Assembly (NCBI RefSeq): GCF_905171765.1
Contig: NC_053390.1
Coordinates: forward strand, 330,496,294-330,560,293
Reading direction: 5' to 3'
DNA length: 64,000 nucleotides
Source of the DNA: Bufo bufo
Lineage: Eukaryota > Chordata > Amphibia > Anura > Bufonidae
Under the pieces are notes generated by a model, which was not told the origin of the DNA, did no database searches, and was given only the letters and a program-made list of their open reading frames with translations. Both the position numbers and the translations under genes were made by a program. The stretch's first letter is position 1. Each line of letters begins with the position of its first letter. Below, one piece after another: positions 33,126-44,203 of the stretch.

Positions 33126-34541
33126 CGATATTTTTCATATTTTTCCGCCAATCGTCTTGTTCATGGGCTCGTTTATTGCAGGAAGAGTTGACGTTTTTAT
33201 TGGTACCATTTTGGAGCAGGTCGTTTTGAACGTGGCAATACCAAATATGTATACTTTTTCTTATTTTTTTAAAGTTTTACACAATATTTTTTAAACCAAA
33301 GAAATGATGTTTTAGTGTCTCCATAGTCTAAGGGCGATAGCTTTTTTAATTTTTGGCCGATTGTCTTAGGTAGGGTCCAATTTTTTGCAGGATGAGGTGA
33401 CAGTTTGATTTGTACTATTTTGGGGGGCATACGGCTTTTTGATAGCTTGGTGTTGCAATTTTTGTGATGTAAGGTGACAAAAAATGGCTTTTCTGGCACT
33501 GTTTTTATTTTAGTTTTTTTCAGTGTTCACCTGACGGGTTAGGTCATATCATATTTTTATAGAGCTGGTTGTTACGGACGCAATGATACCGAATATGTCT
33601 ACATTTTTTAAAATCTATTTCACTTTAACATAATAATAGCATTTTTGGAACAAAAAAAATTATGTTCTAGTGTCTCCCTATTCTGAGAGCTATAGTTTTT
33701 TTTATTTTTTGGGCGATTGTCTTTTGTAGGGACTAATTTTTTGTGGGATGAGGTGACAGTTTTATTGGTACAAGTTTGGGGGACGTATTCCTTTTTGATG
33801 TTGCACTTTTTGTGATATAAGATGACAAAAATGCTGTTTTTGACATATTTTAAATTTTTATTTTTTACGGTATTTATTGGACGGGGAAGATCATGTGATA
33901 TATTTATATATTTATACAGCCGGTCGATACGGACGCGGCAATACCTAATATGTGAGGTTTTGTTTTTTTCTTTTTAATATTATAAAATCAGGGAAAGGGT
34001 CATGTTTTTTTTTTTACTTGAAACTTTAGTTTTTTATTAAAACACTTTTTTTTAAACTTTTTTTTTGCTTTATTTCTTTCCCACTCCTCTGCAAGGCATT
34101 ACAATACATCTGTATTGTAATGCATTGCCTGTTAGTGTATGACACTGAGTCATACAGTAACAGGTTGCCAAGGAGACCCAGCCTGAGGCTGGATCTCCTC
34201 GGCTCCCATAGAAGGCAGGTCCCGATGCCGTGCAAGGCATCGGGCTGCCTTCTCACACATCGGGTCCCCCGCTGCTGTGGGGCTCACTCATCTGCCGCAA
34301 ACCCCTCTATGCTACGGTCAGCACTGACCGCAGCATAGAAGGGGTTAATCCGCCAACATCGGCTTTTACAGCGATGCCGGCGGATACACAGGGGCCCGGC
34401 TATCAGGGACTGCCGGGCGCCTGCAGTGATCGGGCGCGCACCGCTACGGTGCCGCCCGATCATCATGACATAATAGAACGTCAAAATGCGGCAAGTCACC
34501 TGCCGTCATGAAGTACTATTACGTCATGTGTCAGGAAGGGG
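33126..34541. mobile_element. TTAA-type (piggyBac-like) fragment with repeated modules
   Basis: The right end reads gtcatgtgtcaggaagggg directly before TTAA (34542-34545). The interior has a module repeated in tandem with about a 360-bp period: words agtgtctcc, gggcgat, gatgaggtgacagttt and gtgacaaaaa near 33310-33490 and again near 33665-33840. The right part is GC-rich with several hairpins. No ORF is supported. Confidence 0.55.
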
Positions 34542-34545
34542 TTAA

Positions 34546-35260
34546 AGGGTAGGTTTCAATTTGAACATGTTGTCTGAGCAGGAAGCAGCATGTTATAAAG
34601 CTGAGCAGATTGATATCTAGTTTTATAGTAAAAGATTCAGTAAAACTTGTAATTCATTTATTTAAATTCCTGATCATTTTGATCTTTGAAGTCCAGGCGG
34701 CGGTCCTATAAGTGACAGCCTGTCCTCTATGACTGTGTATACACAGATAGCTGTCAGTCACTGCTAGGACTGTCTCCTTGACTTTAAAGCCCAAAATGAG
34801 CAGGAATGTAAATGAGGCCTCATGCACACAAACGTATTTTCTTTCTGTGTCCATTCCGGGTTTTTTGCGGACCGTATACGGAAACATTCATTTCAATGGG
34901 TCTGTAAAAAAAACGGAAGTTACTCCATGTGCATTCTGTTTCCATATGTCCAGATTTCCGTTCTGCAAAAAAATTGAACATGTCCTATTATTGTCCGCAT
35001 TACGGATAAGGATAGTACTGTTCTATTATGGGCCAGCTGTTCCGTTCCGCAAAATAAGGAATGCACACGGACGTCATCCGTATTTTTTGCGGATCCGTTT
35101 TTTGCAGACCGCAAAATACATATGATCGTGTGCATGAGGCCTGAATGAAATGCAAGTTATATTGAATATTTTCCTAAAAACTGTATATCTGCTCGGCTCC
35201 TCCTGTTCTACACAATCATACCTACAGATTAAACTGCCTTTTCATGGTGACAGGTTCCTT
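34546..35260. mobile_element. TTAA-target MITE (715 bp) carrying another MITE
   Basis: TTAA lies on both sides (34542-34545 and 35261-35264). The left end agggtaggtttcaatttg and the right end complement aaggaacctgtcaccatg are related, imperfect inverted repeats. A palindromic MITE (34812-35141) sits in the middle. It shares its left TTAA with the right end of the previous element. Confidence 0.7.
34812..35141. mobile_element. Palindromic MITE nested in the TTAA MITE
   Basis: The ends are gaggcctcatgcacac and gtgtgcatgaggcct. The interior words (ttttttgcgg, ggaatgcacacgg) match 32638-32953. Confidence 0.8.
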
Positions 35261-35439
35261 TTAATCCCTGACAGGTCTCCTTTAAATATATGGCATGGGA
35301 ATCATTACATTAACACACCATGCAGCATATTTACAGCATGGAGATGGCAGCTGCTCAAGGACACAGTCAAAGCTATCAGTAGTGGCTGTCAGCTGCAACA
35401 TACTGTAATGTCGTGGCCAAAAGTTTTGAGAATTACATA

Positions 35440-37047
35440 CCGTATTTTTCGCTTTATAAGACGCACCTGATGATAAGACGCACCTAGGTTTTTGAGGAGG
35501 AAAATAAGTAAAAAAAAAAATTGAACCAAAAGATGTGCTTTTGGTGGGTTTGAACTACCTGCAATGGTGGTCTGTTGATGACACTGGTATGGGGGATCTG
35601 TGGATGACACACTGTTATGTGATTATAACCCCCATCACCCTAAAGAATTCACTGATGTACTGTACATTTGTGTATTCTCAAGGATGAGGGGAGTTATAGT
35701 CATATTTAATATAAACACTGTCCAGGGACTGTTCTGTAATTGGTATGTGTTTATATTAAATATGACTATAACCTCCTTCATCCATAGGAATACAGCCATG
35801 TACTGCACATAGCCCCTGAGCTCGACTCACTCAGGGACTAGATCCACAAAACCGCCGTACACAGCAGGAGCAGAGCTGGTACAGCGGGAGATAGGAAGGA
35901 GGCTGATTGGTGGAGATGTGGGTAGCAGGATGCACTCACCACCAATCAGCTGAACTAATGAAGAGCGGGCTGGCAGTAGCAGAGCCCAGTAAGTGAAGTC
36001 GCCAGCCCGCCCAACGGTGGCCTCATGAGCTCCTTGTGACAGACAGGGTCAAGGGGTCGAGGCCCCAATTCCTATGTCGCAGACAGGGTCAAAAGGTGGG
36101 GAGCTCCCATTCATACGTTGCAGACAGGGTCAAGGGGTGAGGAGTCCCCCATCCATATGTCACGTACATGGTCAAGGGACAGAATGAACACAGGGTCAAG
36201 GAACAGGGAGCCCACTTCCATAATCCCACACAGGGTAAAGGAACGGTTCATCATGTTCTATATGTGGTGGGCAGGGTAAAGGGATGGAGTGCACACAGGG
36301 TCAAGGGGTGGGGAGCCCACATCCATATGTCACCCACAGGGTCAAGGGGGAGCAAGCTTTTCATTGTACCTATGAAGGACTCACTGACAAGGCAACTAGG
36401 TACATCATCACTGGCATGGGCAGCCCCGGCAGAGAATGGCATCCAGGGACTGTCTGGCATACCACCCGGGCCTCCCAAAGACAGCACTGCAGGCCCTACT
36501 AGCAGTGCAGTGATGACAGGCGACATCCCACAAGTCCCCGGTGCGGCCACCCTGCACGCCTCCCGCACTATAATGCTGTTCGGCACCTGTGCGTGTCTCC
36601 TGGAATCCATATCCGAGGCCTCGGCCCACTCTCCTCCCGCGTCACACAACACAGCGCCGCCTGTTGACAGACTGTACCAGACTGCACAGCGGGCTAAGAT
36701 GGATGCCCAGGCTGGCGGCAGAGGAGCGCAGTAAGTGAAGCCATCAGCCCGCCCAACACTTTACAATGATAGGGGAGCTCAATGGATATGCGGGCTGGCG
36801 GCATGCAGAGCACATTAAGTGAAGCCATCAGCCCGCTCATAGTGTGGACTTACGGGAGTGCGGGCTGGCGGCAGAAGCCTTCAGTGAAGCCTCCAGCCCG
36901 CCCAGCAGTTTAATGGCAGGCTCAGGAGCTGTTAGTGAGAGCTCCTGAGCCACCTAATTTGCATCACATTCGCTTTATAAGACGCAGTGACTTTTCCCCC
37001 CCACTTTGGAGGGGAAAAAAGTGCGTCTTATAAAACGAAAAATACAG
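35440..37047. mobile_element. TA-target element nested in the Tc1 copy (1608 bp)
   Basis: The ends read ccgtatttttcgctttataa and the complement of ctgtatttttcgttttataa. TA is at 35438-35439 and 37048-37049, and the uninterrupted sequence in the other Tc1 copy has a single TA at that spot. The interior has a hairpin with 26-base arms (35693-35718 and 35747-35772), a run of about 50-bp repeats with cagggtcaagg (36040-36350), and three cgggctggcggca units (36700-36900). Open frames within it, such as 36168-36734, follow the repeats and have no family features. Confidence 0.85.
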
Positions 37048-37382
37048 TAAATATTGGAAATTGGAAAAGTTGCTGCTTAAGTTTTTATAATAGCAATTTG
37101 CATATACTCCAGAATGTTATGAAGAGTGATCAGATGAATTGCATAGTCCTTCTTTGCCATGAAAATTAACTTAATCCCAAAAAAAACCTTTCCACTGCAT
37201 TTCATTGCTGTCATTAAAGGACCTGCTGAGATCATTTCAGTAATCGTCTTGTTAACTCAGGTGAGAATGTTGACGAGCACAAGGCTGGAGATCATTATGT
37301 CAGGCTGATTGGGTTAAAATGGCAGACTTGACATGTTAAAAGGAGGGTGATGCTTGAAATCATTGTTCTTCCATTGTTAACC

Positions 37383-38380
37383 ATGGTGACCTGCAAAGAA
37401 ACGCGTGCAGCCATCATTGCATTGCATAAAAATGGCTTCACAGGCAAGGATACTGTGGCTAATAAGCAATTTATAGGATCATCAAGAACTTCAAGGAAAG
37501 AGGTTCAATTCTTGTTAAGAAGGCTTCAGGGCGTCCAAGAAAGTCCAGCAAGCACCAGGATCGTCTCCTAAAGAGGATTCAGCTGCGGGATCGGAGTGCC
37601 ACCAGTGCAGAGCTTGCTCAGGAATGGCAGCAGGCAGGTGTGAGCGCATCTGCACGCACAGTGAGGCGAAGACTTTTGGAAGATGGCCTGGTGTCAAGAA
37701 GGGCAGCAAAGAAGCCACTTCTCTCCAAAAAAAACATCAGGGACAGATTGATCTTCTGCAGAAAATATGGTGAATGGACTGCTGAGGACTGGGGCAAAGT
37801 CATATTCTCCGATGAAGCCTCTTTCCGATTGTTTGGGGCATCTGAAAAAAGGCTTGTCCAGAGAAGAAAAGGTGAGCGCTACCATCAGTCCTGTGTCATG
37901 CCAACAGTAAAGCATCCTGAGACCATTCATGTTTGGGGTTGCTTCTCATCCAAGGGAGTGGGCTCACTCACAATTTTGCCCAAAAACACAGCCATGAATA
38001 AAGAATGGTACCAAAGCACCCTCCAACAGCAACTTCTTCCAACAATCCAACAGTTTGGTGAAGAACAATGCATTTTCCAGCATGATGGAGCACCGTGCCA
38101 TAAGGCAAAAGTGATAACTAAGTGGCTCGGAGACCAAAACGTTGACATTTTGGGTCCATGGCCTAGAAACTCCCCAGATCTTAATCCCATTGAGAACTTG
38201 TGGTCAAGCCTCAAGAGGCGGGTGGACAAACAAAAACCCATAAATTCTGACAAACTCCAAGAAGTGATTATGAAAGAATGGGTTGCCATCAGTCAGGAAT
38301 TGGCCCAGAAGTTGATTGAGAGCATGCCCAGTCGAATTGCAAAGGTCCTGAAAAAGAAGGGCCAACACTGCAAATACTGA
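37383..38380 (+). pseudogene. Tc1-like transposase, single 16-base deletion
   Basis: This is the DDE transposase of copy B. The ATG at 37383 (ccATGG) gives MVTCKETRAAIIALHKNGF. Relative to copy A about 16 bases are missing near 37460, after GKDTVANK, which shifts the frame inside the DNA-binding region. From about 37465 to the stop at 38378-38380 the correct frame is open: GRPRKSSK, then VIFSDEASFRLF (first Asp), IFQHDGAPCH (second Asp), [12 protein letters not shown] (Glu) and KKGQHCKY at the end. The catalytic core is therefore complete, unlike copy A. Confidence 0.92.
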
Positions 38381-38558
38381 CTCTTTGCATAAATGTCATG
38401 TAATTGTCGATAAAAGCCTTTGAAACGTATGAAGTGCGTGTAATTATATTTCACTACATCACAGAAACAACTGAAACAAAGATCTAAAAGCAGTTTAGCA
38501 GCAAACTTTGTGAAAACTACTATTTTTGTCATTCTCAAAACATTTGGCCACGACTGTA

Positions 38559-39236
38559 CAGCTAACATCCTGCTGCAACAACCAAGATCTGTGCTAGAGG
38601 CATTCCTGGCCATTTACTCCTTTGATTTCGCAGACCGTATAGAATGCTGCATCTCAGGGTTTACAGAGGGAGTAAGCTCCCTCTCTCCCCCATCGGGCCC
38701 CAGGAATGTGATCTCAGGGTCCCAATGGTTGCAATTGCATTTGGAGGTACTACAAAGGCCTCCAAACCTGCCATGTACGGTAGCCTGCCAGGAACTGCCA
38801 GACACAGGATCTGATCAGGCCAAGTGTCAGTGGAAAGCAGTGCAGTGTATTTTACCAGCAATCTGATTGTGGTAGGTTTAAGTCCCCAAGTGGGCCTTAA
38901 AGTGAAAAAAATTAGAATTTCGCAGACAAAAAAAATCACCCTTTTTCCCAAATCCATTCATTTATAATTGATAAAAAAATGAAAACAAACTATACATAAT
39001 TGCAATCAATGTGTCTGTAACCAACTGATCTATAGATGGATCGTGTTAATTATCCCGCGCAGTAAACAGTGTAAAAAAAAACACTTTTGGTCACCTCACC
39101 TCTCAAGAAAATGGTACAAAAAGAGATCAAAACGTCATATGTACCCCAATATGGTACCAATAAAAACTACAGCCCTCACACAGCTATGTTGAAAAATAAA
39201 AAAGTTATTTGATGTTATTAGATTATATTAAATTAT
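38559..39236. other. Non-coding stretch with a piggyBac-like fragment
   Basis: No ORF is supported. The section 39060-39200 has AT-rich wording (tcatatgtaccccaatatgg, taccaataaaaact, cctcacacagct) shared with 12820-12905, so both are probably parts of one TTAA-type family. Confidence 0.4.
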
Positions 39237-39859
39237 TAGTGTTGATCGAGCACCAAAGTGCTCAGGTGCTCGAGTATAACTTCTCGGGATGCTTGGGTGC
39301 TCTACCGAGCACCCGAGCACAATAGAAGTCAATGGGAGAACACGAACATTAAACCAGGCACCCCCTGCTCTGAAGAGGGGACGGTGTCTGGTTCACATGA
39401 AAAGGTCAGAAATTGATAGAAACACCACTGAAATGGTTCGGGAACAGCATGGGGAAGATGTCTGGATGCATCTTGGACTCCCAGGTCGCTGCTGGGAACA
39501 ATGTTGTCCGAGTAGTACGCCAATTTTACAGACTGACAATAATACGCACAAAAACTGAAGATAAAATCGATTTTAGATGAAAAATTGTTAGGAAACATTC
39601 TTTCCTGTATATTTACTTGTAAATAAAGTGCAAGTGCTGCCAAAAAATACAAGGAAGAGGCACTCTGATACAATCTGTATATCACATAAAGGAGGGCCTC
39701 ATTCACATTGTGGTACAATTGTTCAGGTAGTGGGACTCCTACACTTATAAAGCCTATGCACTAAGTGAAACGGCTGCCAAAAATTACAAGGAAACGGCAC
39801 TCCAATACACCCTTTATTACACATAAAGGAGGGCATCACACCCTTGAAAAATAATGATT

Positions 39860-40375
39860 GATGGCCTGCTGGTGACCCTCAAAAACATTAGGAGCAAGTG
39901 CCTGGTGGTGACCCTCTAAAACATTAGGGGTGAGGGCCTGCTGCTGATCTGACCATCTAAAAAATTAGGGGTGAGGGTTTGCTGCTGAGCTGACCATCTA
40001 AAACATTAGGGGTGAGCGCCTGCTGCTGAGCTGACCATAGAAAAATTCATGGTTGAGGCCTGCTGCTGAGCTGACCATCGAAAAAATTATGGTTGAGGGT
40101 TTGCTGCTGAGCTGACTCTCTAAAACATTAGGGGCCAGTGCCTGCTGCTGATCTGACCATGGAAAAAATTCTGGGCGAGGGCCTGCTGCTGGACTGACCA
40201 TTTAAAACATCATGGGCGGGGGCTTGCTGCTGAGCTCACTATCTAAAACATTAGGGGCGAGGGCCTGCTGCCGAGCTTACCATCTAAAACATTATGGGTG
40301 AGGGCCTGCTGCTGAGCTGAGCATCTAAAACATTAGCGGTGAGGGCCTGCTGCTGATCTCCCCATGTGTTGGCCA
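39860..40375. repeat. 42-bp-type minisatellite in hAT copy 2
   Basis: About twelve units of the form gagggcctgctgctgagctg then accatctaaaacattagggg, more diverged than in copy 1. No 18S fragment is present in this array. Confidence 0.85.
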
Positions 40376-42101
40376 AAATGCGTATAACGTGAGGGTCACG
40401 GGAAAGGCAGCACAACATAAAGTCAGCCATGTGTGCCAGAGTCCCAACAGACAAGACTTCGCTGTCCTCATCAGGAGGATGACTCTCAATCTCCTCATCC
40501 TCTTCCTCCTCTTCGGCCCATCCACGCTGAACAGATGGAATAAACCTGCTGTGGGTACTACCCTCTGTAGCGGAGGCAACCATCTCCTTCTCCTCCTCCT
40601 CATCATCATCATCCAGTTCACGCCAAGAAGACGAACGGAGGGTGGTCTGGCTATCACCCTGTATACTGTCTTCCCCCATTTCCACCTCTTCCACATCAGA
40701 GCGTCCTTCATTGTGAGCAGCGAGCGTTTCAGTAGACACAGAAGTGGATATGGTTATGCTGATAATAGCGACATCACTGCTCACCATCTGTGTTGATTCC
40801 TCAAAGTTGCGTGAAACCTCACAGAGGTCAGACATCTATGCCCACTCATCGCTTGTGAAGAGCGGAAGCTGACTGTAAAGGCGACGGCCATGTTTCAGCT
40901 GGTATTCCACTACTGCCCTCTGCTGCTCATAAAGCCTGGCCAACATGTGTAACGTAGAGTTCCAGCGCATGCTCACGTTGCACAACAGTCTTTTTGTGAC
41001 TGCGGATGCTCAAGAGTTTGGGCATCAGTACATCTCCTCATGTCCCTGTTCAAGCGAACTTGGCGAGAGGCCCAAATCAAGGAATGGCGATGAAAAGAGC
41101 TCCTCTGAATATCCAAGTGTGGGATCACTTGTTTGCCAAGACTCTCCATGGTGGTAGGAAGGAGGATCAGGGTGAGCATTCTGTTGACCAGACTCTTGGC
41201 TACTGAGACTAGAGTTTGTGGAAGACATGGTGGTGCTTAACCGACTGGAAGCATTATCTGCTGCAATCTGGTCGCACTGGTGTGACTTCGAGAGTGGTGT
41301 CCTGCGTCACCCTGCAAACTGGGACATGAAGCTAGTGTCACGGCTGTTTGTGAGCAACAATAGTATACACAGTAAAAGAGCTACTGACCGGCCCCAAACT
41401 AGGGAGGATAAAGGGTGACCCCTGTCAGACCCTCAAAGCTCTCCCTATTCTGCTAAAGCACATGCCCGGATCCAAATGGCGGAACGAGGCATGCCCACGT
41501 GCCTAAGACTGATGACCACTGTAACCCCTACAATAGTGGAAGGGGCACGGCCACCGGTGCCCTACTCAGTATATGGAGGGAACCGTGGCCACCTCAGATC
41601 CAGTCAGAAAATAATCAGGTACACAACAATGTCTGTACACTTAGCTGAAGGTGTTGCAGCCGCAGAGAAGACGGATCCAAGGACAGCTGGCAATATCCGG
41701 AGTGCTTGCTGCAGCAGAACACAGGTCCAGTGAACTGATAGCTACAAGTGAAGATACTAAAGCAAGAGCTACAACTGAAATGAGAACTATAATCCACGCC
41801 CTACAATAGGAGGAGGGGTGATATAAAGAGAGGGAAATCAAACGCATGAGGAACAGCTGGGAGGAAGGAAACCAAAAGTAAACAGAGCAGTGAGAACTCC
41901 TCCCAGCTCTAGTAGTGACATCATCACAGGGGTGGAGAAACAGAGCTGTGAGAACGTCCCAAAGCTCTGGTAGTGACAGCTAGGTATCGTGGATGAATGT
42001 GTTTCTTGTGCTCTGGTAGCAGGCACAGTTTCACCACACCCAGGGCCACAGCCTCTGCATGCACCAACAGCAGCATGGCCACTTCCCATGGCCTTCTGCA
42101 T
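40350..42101 (-). pseudogene. hAT transposase remnant (copy 2), keeps the central part
   Basis: The ATG at 42101 gives MQKAMGSGHAAVGACRGCG. The frame continues to STIPSC, where the LTR-like element interrupts it (41978-41336). It resumes in the Ser-rich linker (SSLSSQESGQQNAHPDPPS). The BED finger and the first part of the core are missing, and the sequence jumps near 40985 to MRWNSTLHMLARLYEQQRAV, the conserved WNST region. This is followed by FTSDEWA, a stop, DLCEVSRNFEESTQMVSSD, an acidic loop and LSRDPHVIRILAN. It then runs into the minisatellite, so the C-terminal dimerisation end is lost. It complements copy 1, which keeps the finger and C-terminus but lacks this middle. Confidence 0.82.
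41336..41978. mobile_element. Solo-LTR-like element (643 bp), copy 2
   Basis: It starts TGTCACGGCTG and ends GTAGTGACA, with an exact 5-bp duplication gctag at 41331-41335 and 41979-41983. The uninterrupted sequence in hAT copy 1 (gaagctaggtatcg near 7485) has gctag once, which confirms the insertion. Only a handful of differences separate it from 15366-16008, so both inserted fairly recently. No retroelement genes accompany it. Confidence 0.85.
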
Positions 42102-42179
42102 ATTAAATGGTATATATGCTTGCAAGTATGTCACACGTACAGTAGCGCAGGTTTTGTAAGTGTATGCACAAATACATTT

Positions 42180-42835
42180 AACTGAATGTCACTGATATTT
42201 GGGATGAGCAAACGTTATACAGGAGATGTAGTGCAGGTAATGTCGCTGCCACCAGCAGAGAAAAAATTTGATTGAATGTCACTGATATTTATGATGCGCA
42301 AACGTTATACAGGAGATGCAGCGCAGGTAATGTCGCAGTCACCAGCGGCTAATAAAAAATGACAGGAAATATCACTGATATTTATGATGCACAAACGCTA
42401 TACAGGAGATGTAGCGCAGGTAATGTCGCTGCCACAAGCAGCCAAAAAATTGGACTGAATATCACTGATATTTAGGATGCGCAAACGTTATACAGGAGAT
42501 GTAGCGCAGGTAATGTCGCTGCTGTCACCAGCGGCTAATAAAAAATTACAGGGAATGTCACAGCTATTTGGGATGCACAAACGTTATACAGGAGATGTAG
42601 CGCAGATAATGTCGCTGCCACCAGCAGAGAAAAAATTTGACTGAATGTCACTGATATTCATGATGAGCAAACGTTATACAGGAGATGTAGCGTAGATAAT
42701 TTAACTGTCGGCAGCGGACACCGTCTACAGAAAAAGTACACTGGATGTCACAGATAATTTTAGGCTGCGCACACGTTACACAGGCGATGTAGCGCAGATA
42801 ATGTCGCTGTCTGCAGTGGACAAACAACACTTGTT
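42180..42835. repeat. Subterminal tandem repeats of hAT copy 2, about seven units
   Basis: Units about 90-95 bp long start near 42181, 42271, 42361, 42453, 42548, 42640 and 42740. Each holds tgtcactgatattt, gcaaacgttatacaggagat and gtagcgcaggtaatgtcgct. The unit type alternates slightly (ccaccagcag, caccagcggc). Confidence 0.88.
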
Positions 42836-42875
42836 ACACCGCGATGTGCCGAGCATCGCGATGCTCGATATAAAT

Positions 42876-43560
42876 CTGGTATCATCTGGTATCATATCTG
42901 GTATCATGTTAAAAGTTATGACTCTAAAAAAAAACATTTTAGCAAATTCCATGTTACAAAATCTAGATGTTGCTTTTTCCCTTTGGCAGTTTATGACCAC
43001 CAAACCAATTCCAGTAAAATCTAGGTTTTAAAAGCCAAGCTCCTTTTCTCCTGAGTCCTACTGAGTACCCAAACAAGAGGTCACGTCCACATATCGGTTA
43101 TTGTCGTGTTCAGGAGAAATAGCATAACAATTTGTGAGGTGCTTATATTATAATAATGCTTATATTAATTCCTTGAGAGGTGTAGCTTCCAAAATGGGGC
43201 CGTTTGTGGTTTTATTATGTTTTAGCACTCTGCAAACCCCCTCAAACCTTAAATGATGCCCAAAAACATCCTGTAAAATTGGGACTCAAAATCCACATAG
43301 AGTAGCACTCCAGGGCCACATATGGGATATTTCTAAAAACTGCAGAACCAGGGTAATACACTTATAGTATTAGTTCCATTGTATCACCTGTGTTGCAAAA
43401 ATATGGATTCAAATTGAAAATCTGCAAAAAAAATTATTACATTTTACATTTCACTTGAATTTTGCATTAATTCCTGTGAAATACCTAAAGGGTTAACATA
43501 CTTCCTAAATTTTATTTTGAATACTTTGGCCAAACAGCAGAATGTCAGTCCAGAACATTT
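42876..43560. other. Non-coding stretch with TTAA-type repeat wording
   Basis: No ORF is supported. A short triple repeat, ctggtatcat, is at 42886-42916. The section 43180-43500 (gcttccaaaatggggccgtt, tttctaaaaactgcag, aaagggttaa) reads like the inside and right end of an old TTAA-target element. Confidence 0.4.
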
Positions 43561-43611
43561 GATTTAATCCACACAAACAGTGTTCAAACAATGAGAGCTG
43601 TTTCCCATCTC

Positions 43612-43690
43612 ACAATAGTATAGTTATATAGCGGTGATTCTGCTGCCTGCCATACAGAAGGTCTGGGGTTGAGTTCCCAAAAGAGACCTG
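43612..43690 (+). repeat. tRNA-like SINE head
   Basis: Reads agttatatagcggtgattct (A-box region), then ccatacagaaggtctggggt, then tgagttccc (B-box-like). It is related to the minus-strand copy at 32570-32632. It is not a complete tRNA. Confidence 0.5.
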
Positions 43691-43802
43691 TAAAACAATT
43701 TGTTTGGTAATATTTCATTGCTTCATTAGTATTGACTGAAGTGACTGGCCTGTGACGGAAGTACTGCCTGATGGTGGCCCTGAGTGCATGGTACTTTCTT
43801 AA

Positions 43803-44199
43803 AGGGGTTTCCAAAACTTTGATATTGATGAGCTATCCTCAGTATAGGTCATCAATATCAGGTTGGTGTAGAGTATACTCCCAGCACCCCTGCTAATCAG
43901 CTATTTGAAAAGACCGTAGTGTTCCAGTGAGTTCCAGGCCTATTCCTAGGCCATTGACATCATAGTCATCAGTCATGTGGTCTAGGTGCAGCTAGGTTCA
44001 GGGAATGGAGCTGAGCTGCAATACCAAGCACAGCCACTATTTAATGGATGGCTCTGTGCTTGGTGAGCTACAAGGAGGACACAGAGTCCACAGGAGCGCC
44101 ACGGCTTCCTCAAACAACACGTGTTGGACGCTTGCCGATCTGATATTGATGACCTATCCTGAAGACAGGTCATCATTATTAAAATCTCAGATAACCCCT
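43803..44199. mobile_element. TTAA-target MITE (397 bp)
   Basis: It is flanked by TTAA at 43799-43802 and 44200-44203. The left end is aggggtttccaaaac and the right end complement is aggggttatctgag. A second inverted pair (gatattgatgagctatcctc and gatattgatgacctatcctg) lies inside in altered order. No ORF. Confidence 0.75.
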
Positions 44200-44203
44200 T
44201 TAA

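Larger units (their letters stand above)
35408..38556 (+). mobile_element. Tc1-like DNA transposon, copy B, with nested insertion
   Basis: This is the same family as 445-1996 but opposite orientation. TA lies at 35406-35407 and 38557-38558. The first bases of the left end have drifted (atgtcgtgg for cagtcgtgg). A 1608-bp element sits inside at 35440-37047; without it the length would be about 1540 bp, close to the 1552 bp of copy A. Confidence 0.92.
39237..42875 (-). mobile_element. hAT transposon copy 2, internally deleted, with LTR insertion
   Basis: The left end begins tagtgttgatcgagcacc and closely follows copy 1 through about 39840. It then has its own minisatellite (39860-40375), a transposase remnant (40350-42101), a 643-bp LTR-like insertion (41336-41978) and seven subterminal repeats (42180-42835). 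The right end near 42875 (gatgctcgata) stops short of an expected complement of the left end. Confidence 0.75.

Noticed and set aside
34654..35135. Short ORFs on both strands near 34650-35135
   Set aside because: They come from the palindromic MITE, whose two arms give mirrored readings.
36168..36734. 188-residue ORF
   Set aside because: It lies in tandem repeats inside a MITE-like element, has low-complexity composition and no recognisable domain.
43612..43690. tRNA gene
   Set aside because: Only promoter-box-like words are present. The acceptor and anticodon arms do not pair properly.
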